From Sphingorhabdus sp. YGSMI21 (GTDB lineage Bacteria; Pseudomonadota; Alphaproteobacteria; Sphingomonadales; Sphingomonadaceae), in contig NZ_CP022548.1 of NCBI RefSeq assembly GCF_002776575.1, forward strand, positions 2,495,001-2,559,000: a DNA stretch of 64,000 bases, read 5' to 3'. Each line of letters starts with the position of its first letter. Positions within the stretch are counted from its first letter, which is position 1. Below, one piece after another: positions 58,937 to 64,000 of this stretch. The translations under genes and the position numbers were made by a program. The notes beneath the pieces were generated by a model that saw only the letters and a list, made by a program, of their open reading frames with translations, had not been told where the DNA came from and did not search any database.

Positions 58937-59088
58937 CCTCTCCCATAGGGAGAGGCAAGTGAAACTTGCGAGCTTGCTCGCTAGTGGAACTCGGTGAGGG
59001 GCTGGAAACCTCGAAGGGATTAACCCCTCACCGACTGCGCCTAAGGCAATGAATTGCCAAGGCTTGTTGCCTCTCCCCATGGGAGAGG
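58937..59088. repeat. Long repeat element, family A, copy 1 (two inverted half-units)
   Basis: Outer hairpins CCTCTCCCATAGGGAGAGG (58937-58955) and CCTCTCCCCATGGGAGAGG (59070-59088) bracket two inverted half-units. The inner ends are TCGGTGAGGGG (58991-59001) and CCCCTCACCGA (59024-59034), leaving 22 bp between. Each half has an internal hairpin: GCGAGCTTGCTCGC on the left, GGCAATTCATTGCC (read on the minus strand) on the right. No gene is carried. Confidence 0.85.
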
Positions 59089-59096
59089 ATCATATT

Positions 59097-59165
59097 CCGT
59101 TCGTGCTGAGCTTGTCGAAGCACCTCTCGAGGAGAAGTGCCCTTCGACAGGCTCAGGGCGAACGG
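59097..59165. repeat. Inverted pair of CCTTCGACAGGCTCAG repeats
   Basis: CCGTTCGTGCTGAGCTTGTC and its inverted partner CCTTCGACAGGCTCAGGGCG with a short spacer, the same family as at 10703 and 45418. It lies between rdgB and rph. Confidence 0.8.
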
Positions 59166-59184
59166 TGGTTCTTGTAGTCAAATC

Positions 59185-59898
59185 CTAACCGACCGCCTTG
59201 TCCTGCGCCTCGAAAATCTGGCCGCAGCCGATTTTCGCCAGCCGCATCAGCCGCATAAGGCCTTCGTCGTCAAAGGTCTGACCCTCGGCAGTCGCCTGCG
59301 CCTCGGCGATATTGCCGTCGCCGGTCAGCACGAAATTGGCGTCGGCGCCGGCGTTGCTGTCCTCGTCATAGTCGAGGTCGAGAACCGGCGTGCCGTCAAA
59401 GATACCGCAGCTGATCGCCGCGATCTTCTGCTGGATCGGGTCTTCCTTGAGCACTTTCTGGTCGAGCAATCCGTTGACCGCCAGCCGCAGCGCCACCCAG
59501 GCGCCGCTGATCGAAGCGGTCCGCGTGCCGCCATCGGCCTGGATCACGTCACAATCGAGCGTGATCTGCCGCTCGCCGAGCTTCTTCAGATCGACGACGC
59601 TGCGTAAAGAGCGTCCGATAAGCCGCTGGATTTCCTGCGTTCTGCCCGACTGTTTGCCGCGCGCCGCTTCGCGCGATCCTCTTGTGTGGGTGGCGCGGGG
59701 CAGCATCGAATATTCGCCGGTAACCCAGCCGGTACCCTTGCCGCGCATCCATGGTGGCAGGCTCGTCTCGATGCTGGCGGTGCACAATACCCGCGTATCG
59801 CCAAAGCTGATCAGGCAGCTTCCTTCGGCATGTTTGGTAAATCCGGTTTCGATGGAAATGGCGCGCATTTCGTCCGGCGCACGGCCCGATGGTCGCAT
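59185..59898 (-). CDS. rph: Ribonuclease PH
   Basis: The 237-residue phosphorolytic exonuclease has [51 protein letters not shown], the [16 protein letters not shown] phosphate-site region and [19 protein letters not shown]. It trims the 3' ends of tRNA precursors. The rph / rdgB / hemW neighbourhood beside hrcA-grpE is typical of alphaproteobacteria. Confidence 0.96.
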   Translation of the reverse strand: MRPSGRAPDEMRAISIETGFTKHAEGSCLISFGDTRVLCTASIETSLPPWMRGKGTGWVTGEYSMLPRATHTRGSREAARGKQSGRTQEIQRLIGRSLRSVVDLKKLGERQITLDCDVIQADGGTRTASISGAWVALRLAVNGLLDQKVLKEDPIQQKIAAISCGIFDGTPVLDLDYDEDSNAGADANFVLTGDGNIAEAQATAEGQTFDDEGLMRLMRLAKIGCGQIFEAQDKAVG

Positions 59899-59992
59899 GA
59901 TTGATTCTCCTGTGGCTTGGTTGAGGGTTGCTTAGAGAAAGACGCAAGCGGTTGCCACCCTATTCCTTTCCCGGAAAATGGTCATCATCCAG

Positions 59993-60079
59993 CCGTCATT
60001 GCGAGGAGCGAAGCGACGCGGCAATCCAGGGCGTTTGCGCGTGCCGCTCTGGATTGCTTCGCTCCGCTCGCAATGACGA
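59993..60079. repeat. CGTCATTGCGAG-type long stem-loop
   Basis: Inverted pair CCGTCATTGCGAGGAGCGAA / CGCTCGCAATGACGA with an inner stem (GGCAATCCAG region to CTGGATTGC). Related copy at 54171-54255. It lies upstream of rph and hrcA, which are divergent. Confidence 0.8.
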
Positions 60080-60092
60080 GTGAAATTGTCAT

Positions 60093-60252
60093 CCTCTCCC
60101 ATAGGGAGAGGCAAGCAAGACTTCCCCGGATGCAATCCGGGGTTGGTCGCGCTCGGTGAGGGGTTATGCCCTCTCGGCAATCCAAACCCCTCACCGACCT
60201 GCGCTAGTCATTAAAGATGCCAAGCTGCGGTTGCCTCTCCCTATGGGAGAGG
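60093..60252. repeat. Long repeat element, family A, copy 2
   Basis: Same plan as 58937-59088: outer hairpins at 60093-60111 and 60234-60252, inner ends TCGGTGAGGGG (60153-60163) and CCCCTCACCGA (60187-60197), 23 bp between. The left internal hairpin is CCCCGGATGCAATCCGGGG; the right one (read on the minus strand) is GGCATCTTTAATGAC, with one mismatch. No gene is carried. Confidence 0.85.
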
Positions 60253-60272
60253 GTGAGGATTGCGTGATTTAT

Positions 60273-60350
60273 GTGCTCCGCACTTGATGCGGAGCTCTGG
60301 CGGCTGGGAGCGCTATTCGCCGGACCAGCTCCGCATCAAGTGCGGAGCAC
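60273..60350. repeat. GTGCTCCGCACTTGATGCGG-type inverted repeat
   Basis: Units GTGCTCCGCACTTGATGCGG and CCGCATCAAGTGCGGAGCAC are inverted around about 38 bases. A close copy is at 54418-54493. It lies 54 bp upstream of hrcA, so it may separate or attenuate transcription there. Confidence 0.8.
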
Positions 60351-60404
60351 ACGACACTCAACTGCACGCTGGAAACATCGCTTTGGTTCACCTATCTATC
60401 ACCC

Positions 60405-61451
60405 ATGCCCAACACCCCGATCACCGAAATGACCACTCGCGCCCAGGACATTTTCCGCGTCATAGTCGAATCCTATCTCGACAGCGGCGCGCCTGTCGGG
60501 TCGCGGACCATTTCCAAGGCGCCGGGTCTGGAACTCTCGCCCGCCTCGATCCGCAATGTGATGCAGGATCTCGAAGAACTGGGCCTGCTCGCCGCGCCGC
60601 ATACCAGCGCCGGGCGGATGCCGACCGAACTCGGCCTGCGGCTGTTTGTCGACGGTATGATGCAGGCGGCGGCCCCGACGCAGCAGGAACGCGACGCGAT
60701 CGAGAGCCAGATTACCGAAAAGGGGCCGGTCGAGGATGCGCTGCGCGCGACGACCTCGATTCTGTCGGGCCTGTCCTCCTGCGCCGGTCTGGTGCTGGTG
60801 CCCAAGCGCGAGCCAAGGCTCAAACAGTTCAGTTTCGTCAAACTGTCCGAGGGGCAGGGGCTGGCGATCCTCGTGTCGCAGGATGGCGCTGTCGAAAACC
60901 GCGTGCTCGATCTGCCGCCGGGCGTGTCGGATTCCGCCTTGGTCGAGGCCGGCAACTATCTCACCGCGCGCTATGGCGGCATGACGCTCAGCCAGGCTCT
61001 CTCCACCGTCGACCGCGAGATCAGCGCCGGCGAGCTGGCGATCGACAAGGCTTCGGAAGATCTGGTCAAGGCCGGCATGGTCACCTGGAGCCGCGATCCG
61101 GCGGACCGGCCGGTGCTGATCGTGCGCGGTCAGGCGAACCTGCTGGAGGAAAGCAATCTGCAGGATCTCGACCGCGTACGGCGGCTGCTCGACGAGCTGG
61201 AGGGCAAGCAGGAAATCGCCCGCCTGCTTGACAATGCCCGCGACGCCGAGGCGGCGAAAATTTTTATCGGCGCGGAAAATAAATTATTCTCCCTTTCTGG
61301 TTCATCTGTGATAGCGGCGCCCTACAAAGACAGTGACGGACAGGTGGTCGGCGTGGTTGGCGTAATCGGCCCGACAAGGTTGAATTACGCGCGCGTCGTA
61401 CCCATGGTAGACTTTACCGCGCAGAGCCTGTCGCGTTTGTTGACCAAATGA
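60405..61451 (+). CDS. hrcA: Heat-inducible repressor HrcA
   Basis: The 348-residue protein has the N-terminal winged helix (AQDIFRVIVESYLDSGAPVG; SPASIRNVMQDLEELGLL) and the C-terminal GAF-like domain with GVVGVIGPTRLNYARVVP. HrcA binds CIRCE operators to repress chaperone genes. I see no CIRCE sequence (TTAGCACTC...GAGTGCTAA) in the preceding gap. grpE follows 23 bp downstream. Confidence 0.95.
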   Translation: MPNTPITEMTTRAQDIFRVIVESYLDSGAPVGSRTISKAPGLELSPASIRNVMQDLEELGLLAAPHTSAGRMPTELGLRLFVDGMMQAAAPTQQERDAIESQITEKGPVEDALRATTSILSGLSSCAGLVLVPKREPRLKQFSFVKLSEGQGLAILVSQDGAVENRVLDLPPGVSDSALVEAGNYLTARYGGMTLSQALSTVDREISAGELAIDKASEDLVKAGMVTWSRDPADRPVLIVRGQANLLEESNLQDLDRVRRLLDELEGKQEIARLLDNARDAEAAKIFIGAENKLFSLSGSSVIAAPYKDSDGQVVGVVGVIGPTRLNYARVVPMVDFTAQSLSRLLTK

Positions 61452-61474
61452 TAGAAATTAGAGTGATTTAGAAC

Positions 61475-62074
61475 ATGAGCGATACCAAGCAGAATCCCGG
61501 ACAAGACAATGGCGACGCCGCGGCCGCAGCCGAGCTGGATGGCGTGCCGGAGTCGATGAAAAGCGGCGGAGAAGGTGAATCTTCCCAGCCGGAAAATTCC
61601 GACAATCGGATCGAGGCGCTGGAGAATGAACTGGCCGAAGCCCAGCAGGCGGTTCTCTATGCCCAGGCCGAGACCCAGAATGTCCGCCGCCGCCTCGAAA
61701 AGGACGCGCAGGACGCCCGCGCTTATGCCGCTACCGGCTTTGCCCGCGACATGCTCTCGGTCATGGACAATATGAACCGCGCCCTCGAAGCCATTCCCGC
61801 CGAGGTCAAGGACGAGGAAAAGTGGAAGGGCCTGATCAACGGCATCGAAGCCACCGGCCGCGAGCTGCAATCCGTGTTCGAGAAAAACGGCATCAAGCGC
61901 GTCGCCTCGGTCGGCCTGCCGCTCGATCCCAACCAGCATCAGGCAATGGTCGAAATTCCCACCGCTGACAAAGAACCCGGCACGATCGTACAGGAAATGC
62001 AGGCCGGTTATATGATCAAGGATCGGCTGTTGCGGCCTGCGTTTGTGGGTGTGGCGAAGAAGCCGGAGGAATAG
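61475..62074 (+). CDS. grpE: DnaK nucleotide exchange factor GrpE
   Basis: The 199-residue protein has an acidic, disordered N-terminus (about 45 residues), a long coiled coil (RIEALENELAEAQQAVLYAQ), ATGFARDMLSVMDNMNRALE and the C-terminal beta domain with GLPLDPNQHQAMVEIPT and EMQAGYMIKDRLLRPAFVGV. It releases ADP from DnaK. It forms an operon with hrcA. Confidence 0.96.
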   Translation: MSDTKQNPGQDNGDAAAAAELDGVPESMKSGGEGESSQPENSDNRIEALENELAEAQQAVLYAQAETQNVRRRLEKDAQDARAYAATGFARDMLSVMDNMNRALEAIPAEVKDEEKWKGLINGIEATGRELQSVFEKNGIKRVASVGLPLDPNQHQAMVEIPTADKEPGTIVQEMQAGYMIKDRLLRPAFVGVAKKPEE

Positions 62075-62124
62075 GCTCTTTCGTCCGGATGGGTCGAGCC
62101 TTCGCAGAAGACCTGACCATATCC

Positions 62125-62210
62125 CGTCATGCCAGCGCAGGCTGGCATCCAGCCCGCCTATGCAAGTCTCGCCACCCTCGGTTGAGGCCCCAGCCTTCGC
62201 TGGGGTGACG
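62125..62210. repeat. Intergenic repeat, family B, copy 2
   Basis: Same unit as 58201-58285 with few substitutions (for example GCGCAGGCTGGCATCC for GCGAAGGCTGGCACCC). It lies 51 bp downstream of grpE and probably ends the hrcA-grpE transcript. Confidence 0.85.
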
Positions 62211-62363
62211 GTCGATTTAACGCACCTATTTAGACTCTGATAAAGCAGGCGGAATGACTTTTTCGGCTGAACATGCTATATTTCCATTTCGTTCCGTTGG
62301 CTGCCGCCAGCGTGATTTTCCTCTCCCGGAGGGAGAGGGCAACGAGACTTGGCAATTCATTGC

Positions 62364-62367
62364 CTAG
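62364..62367. repeat. Target-site copy CTAG, left
   Basis: CTAG at 62364-62367 and at 63201-63204 flank the IS. CTAG targets are typical of the IS427 group. The left copy also provides the stop codon of the transposase on the minus strand. Confidence 0.7.
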
Positions 62368-62806
62368 GTCGTGGACTCATAAAATCTTAGCCAGAGTCTG
62401 GTTGACGCGAGTGCGACGGTGGCGAGGAAGTTTCTGGCGAGCTTGTCGAAGCGGGTGGCACATCTTCGGAAGTGCTTGAGTTTACAGAAGTATCTTTCGA
62501 CCAGATTGCGCTGACGATATATGTTCGCGGCGACTGAGCGTTGTATCTTGCGATTGCGCTGGGTTGGGATATGGGCTGTGGCACCCATGGCCTCGACCTG
62601 TTCGACCAGGGCGCGGGCATCATAACCCCGGTCGGCGACGAGATGGCGTAGGCGTTTCAGGCTGGCGACCAGACCGGCGGCGGCCGCATGATCGGATATC
62701 TGGCCTTGCGACAGGGCGAGACGGATTGGCAAGCCCTCGGCATCGACCACGGCATGCAGCTTGGTACTCAGTCCCCCACGAGAGAGACCAATGGCGTGAT
62801 CCGGGC
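62364..62806 (-). CDS. IS transposase, second frame (DDE domain, C-terminal part)
   Basis: After the shift the protein continues PDHAIGLSRGGLSTKLHA and includes GQISDHAAAAGLVASLKRL, ADRGYDARALVE (second catalytic Asp) and the catalytic-Glu helix RNLVERYFCKLKHFRR. It has no start of its own in the right place; an internal frame from 62750 lacks the beginning. It is expressed by a -1 frameshift from the first frame and ends in TAG formed by the target duplication. Confidence 0.85.
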
Positions 62807-63200
62807 CCCCTTTTTACCACCGCTGGAATGCTGGTGAGCGCGAATGATGGAACTGTCGATAAATGCCATGGATTCTGGCGAACCTGCTGCCAAGGCATTG
62901 AATATATTAATCCAAACACCAGCCTTCGCCCATCGGTTGAAGCGATTGTAGACCGTCGTGTACGGGCCATAGCGTGCCGGAAGGTCCCGCCAGGGCGAGC
63001 CCGTGCGCAAAATGTAAAAAATACCGTTTAGTACCCGCCGGTCATCCACCCGCGCCACGCCGCGCGGCTTGTTGGGCAATAGCGGAGCGATAATCGACCA
63101 CTCCGCATCACTCAAATCAAATCGTGCCATGATACACCTCCTCTAAAGACAGTGAATCACATCTATTGCGCTATGGGAATCCCCTTTATGAGTACACAAC
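62368..63200 (-). mobile_element. IS5-family (IS427-type) insertion sequence
   Basis: The 833-bp element has 16-bp terminal inverted repeats, GTCGTGGACTCATAAA (62368-62383) and the complement of GTTGTGTACTCATAAA (63185-63200), with two mismatches. It is bounded by CTAG on each side and encodes a two-frame DDE transposase on the minus strand. Length, target and frameshift layout are all as expected for the IS427 group, so the element looks intact. Confidence 0.9.
62768..63130 (-). CDS. IS transposase, first frame
   Basis: The 120-residue product holds the DUF4096-type N-terminal domain (FDLSDAEWSIIAPLLPNK; GSPWRDLPARYGPYTTVYNR) and the first catalytic Asp (AFIDSSIIRAHQHSSGGKKG). The frame then ends 13 codons later. 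A run AAAAAGGGGG on the minus strand (62806-62815) is the likely slippage site; a -1 shift there joins it to the second frame. It follows AGGAGGTGTATC, a strong ribosome-binding site. Confidence 0.88.
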   Translation of the reverse strand: MARFDLSDAEWSIIAPLLPNKPRGVARVDDRRVLNGIFYILRTGSPWRDLPARYGPYTTVYNRFNRWAKAGVWINIFNALAAGSPESMAFIDSSIIRAHQHSSGGKKGARITPLVSLVGD

Positions 63201-63233
63201 CTAGTCGCAGTGGGTGAGGGGTTTAGACAGGCC

Positions 63234-63602
63234 ATGAAGAAGCGCCTGACTCCAGTCGCAAGAAAACTCCGAAGAAACAGAACCGATGCAGAAGCTTTGC
63301 TCTGGTCGCGCCTTCGCAATCGCCAGCTCGAAAATACGAAATTTCGGTTTCAGGCCCCCTTTGATGACTATATAGCTGACTTTCTATGTCATTCGGCCAG
63401 CCTCATAATTGAACTGGACGGGGGTCAGCATGTCGACAGCCCTGAAGACAAGAATCGCGATGCTGTCATGGAGATCGCGGGCTATCGGGTGATCCGATTC
63501 TGGAACAGCGAGGTGTTTGAGAACCTGGAGGGCGTCCTTGAGGAAATTCGGCTGGCAATACTGGAGGGCAAAGAAGATCAACCCCTCACCGAGCGCGACT
63601 AG
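63234..63602 (+). CDS. DUF559 endonuclease (Vsr-like PD-(D/E)XK fold)
   Basis: The ATG at 63234 gives 122 residues; a GTG at 63210 would start inside the inner repeat. The family pattern is complete: RKLRRNRTDAEALLWSRLRN, ADFLCHSASLIIELDGGQH with the catalytic Asp and E-L-D-G, and GYRVIRFWNSEVFENLEGVL. These proteins share the fold of the very-short-patch repair nuclease Vsr; their role is unknown. The gene lies exactly between the inner ends of the family A element, and its last codons (for P-L-T-E-R-D) are read from the right inner repeat. The full reading frame looks intact. Confidence 0.9.
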   Translation: MKKRLTPVARKLRRNRTDAEALLWSRLRNRQLENTKFRFQAPFDDYIADFLCHSASLIIELDGGQHVDSPEDKNRDAVMEIAGYRVIRFWNSEVFENLEGVLEEIRLAILEGKEDQPLTERD

Positions 63603-63659
63603 TTCGCTTCGCTCTCAAGTCTTGCTTGCCTCTCCCTCTGGGAGAGGATGAAATTATTC

Positions 63660-63745
63660 CGTCAGGCCGGCGCAGGCAGGCACCCAGTCCGCTTATGGGG
63701 ATCTCACCAACCTTGGATCAGACCCCGGCCTTCGCTGGGGTGACG
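63660..63745. repeat. Intergenic repeat, family B, copy 3
   Basis: More diverged copy of the 58201-58285 unit (CGTCAGGCCGGCGCAGGCAG start, CGGCCTTCGCTGGGGTGACG end). It overlaps the 3' end of the reading frame at 63718-64000. Confidence 0.8.
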
Positions 63746-64000
63746 GAGGTCTTCGCCGGCTGAGATGTGCAAGATGTTTTGGGGCTGATGTCCAGCATCG
63801 TCAGTTCGTTCTCCGCTTTTGCGATACCGATCCGAACATTTCTCAAGTCATCCATCGACATAGCCGTTATTTTTCGGACTGGAGGCTGGCAGATTTGAGC
63901 GGCATTTTCGAATAAGATAATGATTTCAGATCCCCGCGTTGCCCAACTCATCTCAGAGTGCGCAATGTCGGATCTAAACTGAGCGAACGGCCTGAATGCG
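63718..64000 (-). CDS. Partial protein of unknown function with repeat-derived C-terminus
   Basis: The frame is open from the right edge of the window to a stop at 63718 (93 residues visible). The part with AHSEMSWATRGSEIIILFEN and SMDDLRNVRIGIAKAENELT looks like real protein with alternating strand and helix character, but no family is recognised. The last residues (SVTPAKAGV) are read from the family B repeat, so the original end of the gene appears to have been replaced by the repeat. The true start is outside the window. Confidence 0.45.
   Translation of the reverse strand, partial: AFRPFAQFRSDIAHSEMSWATRGSEIIILFENAAQICQPPVRKITAMSMDDLRNVRIGIAKAENELTMLDISPKTSCTSQPAKTSVTPAKAGV

Larger units (their letters stand above)
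62320..63647. mobile_element. Long repeat element, family A, copy 3, carrying a DUF559 gene and hit by an IS
   Basis: Outer hairpins CCTCTCCCGGAGGGAGAGG (62320-62338) and CCTCTCCCTCTGGGAGAGG (63629-63647) and inner ends TGGGTGAGGGG (63211-63221) and CCCCTCACCGA (63582-63592) follow the plan of copies 1 and 2. Instead of about 22 bp, the space between the inner ends holds the DUF559 gene (63234-63602). The left half-unit is interrupted by an 833-bp IS exactly in the CTAG that follows its hairpin GGCAATTCATTGCC. Without the IS the element would be about 491 bp. Mobility of the whole element is inferred from its plan, not shown. Confidence 0.6.

Noticed and set aside
58921..59080. N-terminal extension of RdgB by 55 residues
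   Set aside because: It reads through the family A repeat element; the conserved protein starts at 58915 or 58921.
60355..60404. Search for a CIRCE element or heat-shock promoter before hrcA
   Set aside because: No TTAGCACTC...GAGTGCTAA pair and no convincing sigma-32 boxes were found.

Overview
The window is chromosomal DNA of an alphaproteobacterium, most likely a marine or freshwater sphingomonad (Sphingomonadaceae, of the Sphingopyxis / Parasphingorhabdus type). Supporting this are the gene order atpHAGDC, the hrcA-grpE / rph-rdgB / hemW housekeeping block, a large TonB-dependent receptor, the orphan CpaF, the mmsA / acyl-CoA dehydrogenase / mmsB valine cluster, and an unusually heavy load of short intergenic hairpin repeats. 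No rRNA, tRNA or CRISPR array was found. The genus assignment is inference from gene content, not from a search.

Layout. 1-1.6 kb: the tail of a BLUF photoreceptor and an MBL-rhodanese protein. 1.7-6.2 kb: a copper locus, with copA-copB reading left and DUF305 protein / glutaredoxin-MauE protein / CsoR repressor reading right from a shared intergenic region that holds a CsoR-type operator. 6.2-10.4 kb: a membrane adenylate cyclase and a large AT-richer helicase with C-terminal membrane segments. 11-13.8 kb: a DMT exporter and a secreted amidohydrolase. 13.9-21 kb: valine (branched-chain) catabolism, with two small membrane-protein genes woven into it. 21-26 kb: orphan CpaF, a DMT exporter, a polysaccharide glycosyl/glycerophosphotransferase and a flippase. 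26.2-31 kb: the F1 ATP synthase operon, with a short epsilon subunit. 31.3-36.2 kb: a small coupled ORF, Ada, and a hybrid sensor kinase. 36.2-44.6 kb: flavodoxin-type reductase, HtrA-like protease, PriA, DUF4197 protein, transaldolase-like aldolase, and a zinc-ribbon/TonB fusion. 43.4-47.7 kb: LpoA-like protein, RsmI, YraN, GshB, DedA. 47.8-53.1 kb: a lipoprotein with pentapeptide-like repeats, a TonB-dependent receptor and a small winged-helix protein. 53.2-62.1 kb: XerC, acyl-CoA ligase, HemW, CAP-domain lipoprotein, RdgB, RNase PH, HrcA, GrpE. 62.3-64 kb: a repeat element carrying a DUF559 nuclease gene and interrupted by an IS5/IS427-type insertion sequence, then a partial gene.

The most interesting structure is at the right end. 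Three long repeat elements (58937-59088, 60093-60252, 62320-63647) share one plan: two inverted half-units, each made of an outer CCTCTCCC/GGGAGAGG hairpin, a conserved GCAA...CTT block, a variable internal hairpin whose stem is maintained although its sequence changes, and an inner TCGGTGAGGGG end. In the two short elements the space between the half-units is only about 22 bp. In the third it holds a complete DUF559 (Vsr-like PD-(D/E)XK) nuclease gene. This looks like a non-autonomous / gene-carrying pair, comparable in logic to REP elements and their RAYT transposases, and it is my candidate for an undescribed repeat-associated nuclease system. Solo outer hairpins of the same type occur elsewhere, one of them inside the ATP synthase operon between atpD and atpC.

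Limits: all functions are inferred from motifs read by eye, repeat membership was judged by visual alignment, and no base-composition numbers were computed.
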